This document shows positions 1 through 58,400 of a DNA stretch of 64,000 nucleotides, piece by piece. The notes under the pieces were generated by a model. It searched no databases, was not told the DNA's origin, and saw only the letters and a program-made list of their open reading frames with translations. Every line of letters begins with the position of its first letter. Position 1 is the first letter of the stretch. Source of the stretch: Neelides folsomi (taxonomy: Eukaryota; Arthropoda; Collembola; Neelipleona; Neelidae); NCBI GenBank assembly GCA_034687125.1, contig JAQGBZ010000011.1, positions 124,001-188,000 on the forward strand, read 5' to 3'. The position numbers and the translations under genes are program-made.

Positions 1-178
1 ATAAATAAGCCGAAATGGGGTGGCACTGTGAAAGTAGGAGAGGTTCCGCTGAAGTGACTTGATCTTCATTTTGTTTGTGATCTCGGGTGTGAGGTCGTGA
101 TTGGATCAGGTTTGCATCTCGGTAAAGTGTTGAGAAAAAGTAATTTCGCTTAAATTTAGAGAGGGAGAAGAGTTGTAA

Positions 179-463
179 AGGAACACAAAGACCGGAATCT
201 GTAATGACGTGGAGGAGAAGAAAATCAATGCCCGAACCCCTTGGAAGCTTTTGGATGGGAGGAAAGGTTGTGTGGAGGATACCGCGAACATACGCAGTTT
301 GGGAGCTCCGTCCATACTCCCTACACATGAGGACGATGAGGAGTCTTCGGGGGACGAGCCGCCATCGGAGTACGTCGTAGTAGTAAAATCTACACTGCGC
401 CGGAAATCTTCTCGGCTTTTCCTCTCCAGAAAAATACTCCCCTCGGCTCATCCTCCTCAATGA
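179..463 (+). other. Doubtful open frame, possible last exon of an upstream gene
   Basis: The frame is open from 179 to a TGA at 461-463, with a basic half, an acidic patch (HEDDEESSGDEPPSEY) and a basic end. It has no ATG near its start, so it could only be an internal or terminal exon. AATAAA follows at 555-560, fitting a 3' end. I recognise no family and see no convincing acceptor, so it may be chance. Confidence 0.2.
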
Positions 464-1136
464 GATGGGAAGCCTCAGAAATTCCATCTTCGAACGTTCT
501 TTTTAACTACCGATTCACAATTCCAACTCCATGCTTTTATTCATTCAAATTTTTAATAAACAAATGCACATAATTCAGAATTTTACGATTTGACATACAA
601 TACACCAATCATTGACAAATTTACTATCTTTAATTGTCCAATAATCAGGTAACATATATTTATTTAAACATTGAATTTATAAATAACCAAAAAAATGATT
701 CACTATACTTGTAATAGTTATTGATATGAACGATACGATAAGAAATATAAATAGCATGAACCTAGCAAATGAGTAAAAATATTTATCAATTTAAAATATT
801 GACGCAAATACTTCAATTGTTTAAAGTGGAATGAATAAACATGATAAACCAATCATGCATTGAAGTACCATTATAAATTATATAATTAGGCACACATTAC
901 ATACAAGAATTTATAAAGCAATTTTAAAATTTATAAATACTATACATTACATAGTTGCTTCATATGAAATTATTATTTAATTTAGTATTTCTAGCTAAAT
1001 ATAGAATTAAAATACATTTAAAGTCTCAGAAAATTGCAATAAAAAACATACAATCTTAAAGCATGTGTCTTATTGGTGAAAGTGAGAGAAAGCTTAACTC
1101 CTATCATTTGCCCCTAGTTAACTACAATTAGAGTGT

Positions 1137-1138
<2 letters not shown>
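464..1138. other. AT-rich intergenic stretch
   Basis: Very AT-rich sequence with AATAAA at 555-560 and no open frame of interest on either strand. It probably separates TRIM9 from whatever lies to the left. Confidence 0.5.

Positions 1139-1192
<54 letters not shown>
1139..1192. repeat. (AG)27 microsatellite upstream of TRIM9
   Basis: An uninterrupted AG dinucleotide run lies 260 bp before the TRIM9 start codon. In insects such GAGA runs bind GAGA factor and are common near promoters. Whether it is regulatory here is inference; length polymorphism is expected. Confidence 0.97.
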
Positions 1193-1193
<1 letters not shown>

Positions 1194-1269
1194 AATTGCA
1201 TCCAGGAATTGTTGGTGAGGAATGAAGGGAGAGGAGAGGGAGTGCACAAGGCCTTCCACGCTTGCCCAT

Positions 1270-1451
1270 CTCTTCACTCTCTCCCACAGCCGGAGAACCC
1301 CAAAGAGGAAGAAGCGGGAAAGTCACCGGTCCCTCGTTAGTCCGCAGTCTGCAGTCAAAGGGGACATACTTCGCGTTTCTCCCTCTTACCGGCGTTTCAA
1401 ACCTCGCTCCCGCCGTCCCTGTTCCCGCCGGAGACCTCCGCCGTAGCGAGG
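1270..1451 (+). promoter_or_regulatory. TRIM9 5' leader with probable splice acceptor
   Basis: A pyrimidine-rich tract ending ctctctcccacag at 1289 looks like a 3' splice site, so the coding exon may start at 1290 and be joined to a distant untranslated exon. An upstream ATG at 1222 opens a 74-codon frame that stops at 1446, five bases before the TRIM9 ATG. It would matter only if transcription starts before 1222 without splicing. No TATA box is evident. Confidence 0.35.
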
Positions 1452-49050
<47,599 letters not shown>

Positions 49051-51643
49051 GAAAACAAGTTCCAGGAGGACTGATAAAACAAAAGCACCCATTATGTTCG
49101 CAAATTTGGAACTCCAAAGACTGGGCTTCACAAAACTCCATTCTAATTTTATCCTGTTCATTACCATTACATAATATGTATTTAATATACTGTACTGAAT
49201 TAGATTCGATTATAAGTAGTATTTAGTTTATAAAAGTATAGTATAAAGTATTGTAGTAGGAGATTTTTTAAACTTTGTTAAATGAGTAATACTTCGCTTT
49301 GATTGTAAATGTGTGTCTATAAGCTATTTGACTTATTAGTTATTCAATGAAGCTTAAAGTCCTAGTCTCGTTTTAATCTACTTAGGTATGTTGTAAATAT
49401 AGGTAGCTAATATTTATTCTCAACCTCAATCTTGGTAAAAATCATAAATTTATTCCTATTAAACTATCTTGTAAACTTTATAAATCCCACTGCATTACTG
49501 GTATAATTCTTTATTAACTTATTATTATAACCAAAAATACTTGAGATACTTGAGAATGCAAAAATGCAATTCTCAATTGACTGTTCAATATCTATACATA
49601 AGTACATTACATTAGATAATGTAATATCGTAAACATGTAGTAATATCTACTTTTAGGATATTTGGTTAATATTTATATCCTTGTTATTTCTAATACATAA
49701 TATCATACATAACCAGGTAGGTTGTAGAATAAATATTTAAAAACATCACGGTTCAAAGAATAGTTCCGTTGATAGTTTCCGAGTTCCGATAGTGTTCAAA
49801 GTATTCAATGTGAATGCATTTAGACAATTTTTGATAATTCAATTAAAAATTGCATTTATAATCGTTCTCACTCTATACAATTAACCTTAAACGAATATTA
49901 GGTATGTATGTTATGTAATGTAGGTACTTAACTCATTTGTTGAACGTTGAATAGCACAGTCAATTTCAAGATTTTAATTGCATATATTACACTTAAGATA
50001 CTTGAATATTAGGTAATAATTGTACGTGTACATATATGGTAGTACAAATATAGAAATGTATAATATACTTTGAGTTTAAATGAATTTAACGAAGTATTGA
50101 GTGTGTAATGCATACTGTATGTGTACCTTCAAAATATAAAACAAACATTTAGTAGAGTTATCATTATAAACTTACACAATTGCTGGATTTTTTAAATTAT
50201 TAATTTTTTTTAGAAACAAGTAATATTTGGAATACCGAATCGCAGGATGCATAAACAATGAAATTGAAAAAATTCGTTTATTAATACATAATAACTTTAT
50301 AATACATGTTACTTGTCTGAATAATATTGTAAAATCGCATAAACATACAAACGAAATAAATAGAAATTAGTAGCTTTACTCGTATTAGCGATGATGTTTA
50401 GAGACAGTTCGTAGTTCATATTTATGTTAAACCATATAAAATTTAATAATAATATTATATTAAAGATTAAGTAAATTAAAGCTAATACAGATGGATTAGG
50501 ATTTTTCATGTTTTAAATGTTCTGACGATGAGTGATTGAACGTATAATAAAATTTCCCTCGGATAAGTTCAATAAAAAGTTACAATTCATAATTTTTGAT
50601 GGAGTTGATTATGATTGAAAAGTTGTCTTAAGTTTTAAAGACCAAAGACTAGTTTAATTTATTTTTGCAAAACGAATTTATGTATGCTTTAATATTTCAT
50701 AGCCTTATCTTATAATAGTTGTTAAATGGGCAGATTTTAATGAAACTTTTTACAATTTTAAGAATAACACTTCTAATTAGGAAAATGTGAAGATATTGTT
50801 ATTAAACATTTTACAACTTTATCGAACTCATTAAGTTTCATTGTCAGCTATTTTCAGTAAATTCTTAAAGTTTGGTCTTTTTTATTAAAATTGAATTATT
50901 TTATTGTATAATATGAAGTATCTCGTATGATCAATTAAGGATAGTTGATGTGTTTGAAGTATGTCAATCGATGTATGAGTTTAATAAAGTAATTACTTGA
51001 GATTTGATAATTTTATCCTAATTTTGCATAAATGTATATTTTTGTGAAAATGCGAAAACAAGGTTTGACATTTTACCCTTCTAGATAAAATCCCAGAACG
51101 GGGTTTGGAATCGGGCCTGTCTCTTAATGCTTCATCATTCAATCTTTGTACAAATATTTAGGTATGAGATATTCAAATTAAAAAATACAATAATAGAGGA
51201 TATTATGTAATTGCTTTCTTCTAATTAGATTTTTAATGCCCTAAAGTATGGTACTATAATAGAAATAATAATATCATTAAAAATTTGAATTTTTACATTT
51301 TTACTTTATTCAAAAATGTTTTAAGATTAAAATTACAAAAACAATTTTTAGATTCAATGTTGAAAGTTAATTAGTGTAGTGTAATTTAAAGAATATCAAG
51401 AATAATAAGGAATTAAATAATACAGATAATACTATGATATTATTATGTGTATCAATTACAGTATTTATATGAAGAGCAAAGGTGCAAGCCAAAATCAAAT
51501 AAGTAATACAAATATAGTTTACATAATTATTGGGTATGTATTAAATTGAAAACTTGAAAGTTTAAAATCTTTAAAAAACCAAGTTAGAATAAAAAGTTGA
51601 AAAAAATTAATATTTTTAAAATGTTTCAAACTAATCAAAATAA
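49051..51643. other. Tail-to-tail interval between TRIM9 and MCM5
   Basis: Extremely AT-rich, no credible ORF. It must hold the 3' UTR and polyadenylation sites of both converging genes. AATAAA on the plus strand at 49728-49733 and at 50983-50988 (followed by T-rich sequence) are candidate TRIM9 signals; for MCM5 a minus-strand AATAAA is present at 51305-51310. None can be confirmed from sequence alone. Confidence 0.6.
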
Positions 51644-52145
51644 TTATTTGATACGATAGAGCATTTTCCTCTGAAGACGATGTTGGATATCTCCTCGTCT
51701 AATCATAGTGTAAATCACTTTCAGAATTGCCCGTTCTGGATATTTCTGACGCAAAAAGTCTTGTACAATAGTATGCTCAGAAACTTGGGATCCAATGGCC
51801 AAGCGCCTTTTCAATTGAGTCTCAATTCTTTGAACAATTTCAAGGTCCTCTTCAGTTGTGAAACCTTCAACTCCGGACAAACTGCCACTATGAGCTGCAT
51901 CAAGAGTCGAGACCTGGAAGAGTCTCAATGCTTCATCAATGTGCACTTCAGTGGCAAAAGGTCTGAGCTGCATCTTTGCAAGTGATTCTGCAATTCTGAT
52001 AATGGCCTCCAATTGTCTCACAGTAATGGGAATTGCATTCTTTTTGTCAGCTTCAATTTCCGAGTCTCGATTTCCACTTCTCATTAAAACATAACGATTT
52101 TTGAGTTTATCTCCAGCTTCTTCCGAAAGGCGTGGTCCGCAACGA
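51644..52145 (-). CDS. MCM5: MCM5 exon 8: AAA+ lid, winged helix and stop
   Basis: Encodes [57 protein letters not shown] and the C-terminal winged helix; the stop codon is at 51644-51646. Confidence 0.97.
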
Positions 52146-54558
52146 CTATAAATTGAATTAAAGTATTTAATATTTTAAACTAAAAGTTGTAATAAAATTA
52201 CTATACGTATAGTTTGAATTTTTCTTTAATTGAGTTTAACGGGTAATTATGATATTAAAATAAACTTACGATCTGCAGTATGCAATGTATTTTTTGAGAA
52301 AGAGGAGCGAAAGTTCTCCTTCGGGATCCTGGGTATTCACATCTCCTGATTTTTGTGCATTCATATGAACACGCATAACGTGCTTAGCAAGTGTCGTGTC
52401 TCGAGCTTCGTTATGTTCATCTTTCACAATGAATATGGTATCAAAACGAGAGAGAATTGTTGGCATCAAGTTGATGTTTTCATCCCCTTTGGTTTCGTCC
52501 CATCTTCCGAAAATGGAATTGGCTGCAGCTAAAATGCCACATCTCGAATTCAATGTCGTGGTAATCCCGGCCTTTGCAATAGAAATGGTTTGTTGTTCCA
52601 TTGCCTCGTGAATGGCCACTCGATCGTCTTCTCTCATTTTATCAAATTCATCGATACAAACAATGCCGCCATCGGCTAAGACCATCGCTCCCCCCTCCAT
52701 AACAAAGTTCCTGGTTACTGGGTCTCGATTGACAGAAGCAGTCAAACCAGCAGCGGAAGATCCCTTTCCTGAAGTGTAAATAGCGATTGGAGCAACTTTT
52801 TCTACAAACTTCAAAAGTTGAGATTTTGCAGTTCCGGGATCTCCTAAAAGAAGAACGTTGATATCTCCCCTCCTTGTGAGGCCATCAGGAAGTCTCTTCC
52901 TTGAACCAGCGAATAATAGACAGGCAATTGCTTTCTTTATGTCATCAGCTCCATAAATACTAGGAGCAATTGATCTGGAAATTTTTTCGTAAACATCTGG
53001 AGACGCAGCCAATTTCATAAATTCATCTTCTTCATCGGGAGTGTAAGTTACTCTACCAGTTCTCCCATTACCGTCCATATCAAGCTGGACACCAAGAACT
53101 CGTAAATAAGGAGCACGAACTCCAGCAGCAATTTTGATTTGAGCCGATTTCTGAAAATTAAAAAAATTAAAACATAATATAACTTCAATAAAGATTTAGT
53201 TAAGCTTTTGTGCATTAATTCAATAAAAAAATTATATTGCATGTATTGAATATATTGAACCTTCATGGGCTGAGTCGCTTTTTTAATAGAGTAAATTCCA
53301 GTGATAGTAACGCGATTTCCCGGTACTGTTTTCTCACATAAATACCTACATAATAATATAATAGCATTATACTCTATAAACTGGCTGTGCAAATTAAGAT
53401 CATAAAAGATACAATTAATTTTTTTTAAAAACCCACCTGTCCACATATAATTGTAAATGTCTAGGCATTTCACCCGACGGAATTGATTCGGGTGATTCTT
53501 GAAGCTTTAAAGTTTGGAAGTCCACACAATTGCATTTGTCAGGCATTATGAAATAAGGATCCATAGGACATTTAATTTGTCCGGCTTGAGTTCCTCTACA
53601 AATAAATACGGTTAAATTTTGTTAAGTTCAATTCAATTTTTGACATGATTTATTTTAATGGAATCAACATAAAAACTTACTGAGAAGCTGTGCATTTTCT
53701 TGGTAAAGCATAGCCTTCTAAACCAGGTTTGATGTTAATATTCGGCAGGACACTTCGACACCCACGGCACATTAAAGAAATTTTAACAGCTTTTGATCTG
53801 ACTGCAGTAGCCGTTAAAATAATTCCCGAGATTTTAACAATCTTCGAAACATTCACCGACTAAAAATATTTTTATATTTTATAACAATTTGCATCATTAA
53901 TAATCAAATAGCAATTTAAATCATATATGAAATAGTTTTAAACCTACCTTTAGTTCTCTTAAAGAAAGAGGATTAGCTTCAGACGTAAACATCACTTGAA
54001 TGTCTTCAACAGAATCGTCTCCTCCTGGTCGTGGTCGGGTTATTTCATCTGCAACTTCTCTTGCTGCTTCTTCGAACTAAAATTTTAAAACATTAGTCAA
54101 ATAATTAAAATTAAAAATAAAGTATTATGTATTCATAAAATAAACATGATTTATCGACATTACAATTGGAATCAAATCGGTAGGCCTTTTGTTTAAGTGG
54201 TCAGCCAAATCTTCATCGAAACTAGCAAGGTCTTCTTGGACAACTTCAAGGAAATATTGACCGGTATTGTAGTTTCTTTTGAGGTTATCTCTACAAATAA
54301 AAAAACATGAAATTATTGACCATTGTACAATATTAATTAATCTAAATAGTTAATGAATTTTTAATTTTGTAGAACTTCCACACTTTGTCTATTTTCTAAC
54401 CTGTATTTATAATTGAAATTTCCTTCTTGGAATTGGCGAATAAACTCCTTGAATGTCTTTTTAAAGGCCAATGTGTCCAACAATTCACCCTGATTCCTTT
54501 CATCATCATCGTCTTGATAATTGGATGTATAAACAGCCTCATCGTCGAAACCAGACAT
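51644..54558 (-). CDS. MCM5: MCM5, replicative helicase subunit, complete, eight coding exons
   Basis: Exons in transcript order are 54558-54401, 54290-54164, 54076-53948, 53859-53681, 53595-53437, 53345-53261, 53150-52270 and 52145-51644. All junctions are GT-AG with matching phases (2220 nt, 739 residues; human 734). MCM5 is one of six AAA+ subunits of the MCM2-7 ring that unwinds DNA at replication origins and forks in the nucleus. Visible are the N-terminal MSGFDDE, zinc-binding cysteines C169, C172, C194 and C207, Walker A GDPGTAKS (382-389), Walker B CIDEFD (444-449), arginine finger SRFD (513-516), and the C-terminal winged-helix region ending [10 protein letters not shown]. The long catalytic exon is almost identical to the vertebrate protein. 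Only one start is sensible, and it sits directly after an AG. Introns are 85-124 bp. Confidence 0.98.
52270..53150 (-). CDS. MCM5: MCM5 exon 7: AAA+ ATPase core
   Basis: The exon is 881 nt, from [18 protein letters not shown] through the whole AAA+ core with Walker A, Walker B, sensor 1 (AAANS, 488-492) and arginine finger, to KKYIAYCR. It exits in phase 2 before gtaagt. Confidence 0.98.
53261..53345 (-). CDS. MCM5: MCM5 exon 6
   Basis: The exon is 85 nt and encodes [20 protein letters not shown] and KKATQPMK. It enters completing Arg251 and exits in phase 0. The donor reads AAG|gttcaa, weaker than its neighbours. Confidence 0.92.
53437..53595 (-). CDS. MCM5: MCM5 exon 5: last zinc-finger cysteine
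   Basis: Encodes [19 protein letters not shown] and [12 protein letters not shown] of the OB fold, exiting in phase 2 before gtgggt. Confidence 0.95.
53681..53859 (-). CDS. MCM5: MCM5 exon 4: first zinc-finger cysteines
   Basis: Encodes [22 protein letters not shown] (169-172) and [11 protein letters not shown] (to C194), exiting in phase 2 before gtaagt. Confidence 0.95.
53948..54076 (-). CDS. MCM5: MCM5 exon 3
   Basis: 43 codons in phase 0, encoding [19 protein letters not shown] through SLRELK. The acceptor is aattttag and the donor gtaggt. Confidence 0.94.
54164..54290 (-). CDS. MCM5: MCM5 exon 2
   Basis: Encodes [17 protein letters not shown] and [14 protein letters not shown] of the MCM N-terminal A domain. 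It enters with one base completing Arg53 and exits in phase 0. Confidence 0.94.
54401..54558 (-). CDS. MCM5: MCM5 exon 1 (start codon)
   Basis: It encodes [10 protein letters not shown] to NYKY, with an acidic run QDDDDE, and exits in phase 2 before gttag. The ATG follows ttttatag immediately, so an untranslated exon probably lies upstream and the true exon edge may coincide with the start codon. Confidence 0.93.
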
Positions 54559-55331
54559 CTATAAAATAAATGCAACATTGATAACATTACATCATATTAG
54601 ATTAAATATTATTTATTTTATTGAGGAAATCAGGAAATTATATCCGTAATTTTAAATTATATACACCACACCGGTATACCGGCAGAATAAATGAACCAAC
54701 TTAACTGTCATTTAAACCATTATATTTGTATAATTAAACAATTATACCTTAATTCGGGAATGTAGAAAATTACAAAAACTGTAAAATATGTCTAGGCCGA
54801 GAATCGGATCTCCGGATCGGTAGAGAAATATCAAACGAAGTCGAAAGGCGAATGACCAAATAAATGAGAATGAGCGAAATGAGAAAGAAAAGAAGTAAAG
54901 AAAGAAATCCCGCTTCTTTTCTCTTCACAAAGAAATGAATGTTGAAGCTGTTCGACATCTATGGTTTGGCTCAAAGATCTTGTAGTGTTGTAGTACATAG
55001 ACATTCTGCTCAATGCTGCTCGCATCAAAAATCATTTCCAAAACCTTATTACGCTCAAAACCTTTGTCTTATTACATAATTATCATAATTTTACCTTCCT
55101 TTCTTCCCATTTACTAAAATTATCTGCAGATAAATGAAGAGTGTTTGTATTTATGTACATAGGTAATATGCAGAATCTTGGTATAAATAAAAAAAACCAA
55201 TCCGAATTCTCTTTAATAATTTATTTTTTAGCCATCATTGTATGGTTCGTTTTTGAAGTGTGCTGGTAGACGTCCAAGGGAAGTCAAAATTGAATTTCAT
55301 GCATTTCGAAAAATGAAATTTTTTCTCAATT
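54559..55331 (-). promoter_or_regulatory. MCM5 upstream region and 3' flank of the coiled-coil gene
   Basis: This gap of 0.77 kb separates two genes on the same strand. On the minus strand AAG|gtataa near 54747 could be the donor of an untranslated MCM5 exon, joined to the AG right before the ATG. A perfect 12-bp palindrome CCGGTATACCGG lies at 54671-54682 and an E2F-like core TCCCGC at 54908-54913. MCM genes are classical E2F targets, which is family knowledge. Minus-strand AATAAA at 55220-55225, about 110 bp after the stop of the coiled-coil gene, is its likely polyadenylation signal. Confidence 0.45.
55220..55225 (-). terminator. Probable polyadenylation signal of the coiled-coil gene
   Basis: AATAAA on the minus strand (tttatt on plus), 107 bases past the stop codon at 55332-55334, in AT-rich sequence. 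Confidence 0.5.
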
Positions 55332-55486
55332 TTAGGATTTCCATTCCGCAACTCCATTTTCTACTATAAGTTTTTTCCCAAGTCGTTTTTCCATCCTTTT
55401 GCCTTCAAGATCCAAAGCCCTACCGATTACATGTATAGCTTCCAAGTTGTTTTCTAACTTCGTTTTCGGCCCGTCTCCAGAACCAA
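55332..55486 (-). CDS. Coiled-coil gene, exon 10 and stop
   Basis: Encodes GSGDGPKTKLENNLEAIHV through KKLIVENGVAEWKS and a TAA at 55332-55334. Acceptor ttttttaag. Amphipathic helix in the middle (RALDLEGKRMEKRL). Confidence 0.65.
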
Positions 55487-58400
55487 CTTAAAAAATATAA
55501 AGTCGACCATCATAAACTGTCTATTACTTTCCTTCTCAATGAAAGTAGGTGTGTGAATAGTTCTTGAAAAAATACGTAAAAGACCGTACCCGTTTCGGTA
55601 TTCAAATTTTCCTTTTTTATTATCAACGACTCCGAAGACACCGAAGTTGAAGACTTGATAGGATAAGCCGAGAAAGAAGGTTCTTCAACTTCCTCTAAAT
55701 ATGTATACAATAGATCATAAATATTTATCACGTTTTATGATTCATCTCAATAGTTTAATAAGGGGAAATATGATCAAAGGAAAGATTTTTTTTATTAAAA
55801 ATTGCCTTTATGTTCCGTAGATTCTGTGCCACAAGACTCGGGTTCATCGTCTAACGATTCGCTCCTCTTCTCGCGCTTCGCCTCTCTTGCCTTTGCTTTT
55901 GAATAGGAATTCCGCCAAGTCTTCTTTGGAATCCTTGTTATCTCCTCGAATGCTTTCTTTGCTTCTTTGGGTTTATTCAAAGACTCGTCCTTTATAAGGA
56001 GCCTAATTCCCTATTTTATTTATAAAATGGGTCAATTATGGGCATGGTGGGAGTTGGGGACGCACCTTTGGACGCCTCTGATTTGCTTCTTCATCTTCCC
56101 TCCGAGCCTGTTCTTGGTCCTTCTTGAATTTCAATTCAAGACGTTGGTCCTTCAAACGTTCCTGCTCTCGTCGCTTCTCATCCCTTATCCGTTTTTCAGC
56201 GACTTGCTTCTCAAGTTCAGCTCTCCAAAGGGCCTGTTTCACTTCTGCACTCGGGAGATCCTCAGAAGTCTGAAAAATAAGAGTTATACTAATATAATAT
56301 ACTCATACCTAATCTCTCTCCTATTCAATTTCCACGTGGGTACTCCTGAGATCAATCAAGGCTACATAATGTTCTCTTTTTAAACGAAACTAACGATCGA
56401 CATCAACAGTCTCATCAATCACAGGAAATAAAACGTGAGCGGGGTTTTCTTAGAATCTTCCCCGGTCTTAAGGAAGAAGAAAGGGAGGATCGAAGAGGAA
56501 ATTATGAGATAATTTTCTTAATGACCCACCATCCCTCTCATTCTCAACCCAATTTTACAAAAGTTGGGGATAAAAAACATTCCTGTTATATCGAGTTCTT
56601 TCAGCGGAGGATATTGGAAAAATGTGTCCTCATTTGTTTCAAAGACGGAGGAATATCATTTTCATACCTGCCAACTGTGCTGCTTTATCGCGTTTTCACC
56701 TTTCTCAGGATCGATTTTTTCATCCTTCCACACGGAATCCCTTTCCTTCTCTCTCAAAGATCCCTGATCGCTTTTTAGAGGATTCTCACGAGAATCACCA
56801 ACACTCATTTCCTCTCTCCTTTCATCCCAATTTTCCTCATACGACCTTGAGCGGCTCTCCTCAATCCTTCCCAATCCCTCGTCATCTAACGAAATTAAAA
56901 TTTAAATGCCTGTAAACACTGGCTCAAATTTACTTTCTATCCGTGAAATTGGCTGCCTTTGGTTAGTCTCATTAGGTTCGATCTTCATCGACGGATCCAA
57001 TGGAGCAAGGTAGTCTTGACTTTGAATGGCCATCTGATATTGACCCCATTGGCCAGGATGATTTGGAAGCATGGGCTGTTGGTATGCCGGTTCTACACTT
57101 TGAGAAAGATGCTGCGGATGCTGTTGCGGAAGCTGCTGCGGTTGCCGTTGATGTATTGGCGGTAAAACAAGATACTGCTGCTGTTGCAGCGGTTGGATCT
57201 GATATTGACCGGGTGCTTGGTTCCAAAGGCGTTCTGGCTCTTGCGGTTGCTGGTTCCAGGTGTGGTTGGTTTCCATTTCCTCCCATTGACCGTTTTGATC
57301 CCAAGGGCTGGGAATTTCCGGGACGCCCTGGTAACCTCTATATCCCAAGGCTTGGAGTTGTTGCTGGGGTGTTTGATGATGAGGGTGCATGGGAGGATGA
57401 TACTCATGTTCTACTCCTTCCGTCCCTTGGCCCTTTTGTGGATGGTACGGGAGCGCTGGAGGGCACAAACACGTTGAAAGATTGTGACCGAGTTTAATAA
57501 AGGGAGGCTCAGGGCCTGAAGTCATTTTGTGAATAGAAGTGAAAGCCTCCTTTCATTCTGATCAAACGAACCTTTATTATTCATGGGTGGCTTCATGAGA
57601 GACGGTGAGCAGGGGCTTACTCGCTTCTTCACCTGGCTTTGTCCAACTCTGGGATTCATTGAGGAGTGAGGATTTACGGTGGGAGATATGAGGGCCTCTT
57701 CTCTCTCTGGTGAATTTTTGGGAGCTATAATTTACTTTTATTATTTTCAATTTCAAATTGAAATCCTCGATGACTTATAAAAGTCCTCGTTGACTCCTTT
57801 TCAACGTCCAAAAGGAATTTAAAAAGGAGGGAATTTATTTGATCCCTTAACCATAGTTTTGAATGTCGTACATACGTTGTTCGTGGGAACAGAGTGTCTG
57901 GGGGTTTGGGCTTCTTTTGAGTCTCGGAGCCACCGGGGGATGATTGTAAGGCTCGGGGATCGGAGCAGCGTATTGAGGTCCAAGGGGATGGTTGAAAGTT
58001 TCCCGATCCTTTCGCCGCTCGTCTGACTTTCTCTGGTTTGATTGCTCTATTTGCCTCTCAAGATCGCGGCGGTAACTCTCCTTCTTGGCTCTCTGCTCTG
58101 AAACCTCGTCTCGAGCTGGAGAATTTCATTGATGCAAATTTATGGAATAACCAAATTTGGGAGTTATGAAATGGGGCGGAAGAGAAAATGAAATAGGATG
58201 GAAAATCAAATTCATTTCATTTTTTGTATAAATTTCATAAATATGCTTTCGACTCCCACCGATCCTATTTATATTTATTGGGAAGGGTGACGTACCAAGT
58301 GGTGTTCCCATCGTAGGCCAAATTGTTCCGTTTCCACGTGCTCCTGCATGATTCCCCACATTCATGTTTTGGGCTCTGCCAATCTCAAATTGCGTTTTTC

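Noticed and set aside
56395-56448. 54-nt minus-strand mini-exon (NPAHVLFPVIDETVDVD) in the intron between exons 6 and 7 of the coiled-coil gene
   Set aside because: It has usable splice sites but phase 1 at both ends, whereas the neighbouring exons join in phase 0, so including it would break the frame.
57000-57497. 165-codon plus-strand frame rich in Ala and Val
   Set aside because: It is the antisense shadow of the Gln-rich exon 5 of the coiled-coil gene; CAG/CAA repeats open all frames.
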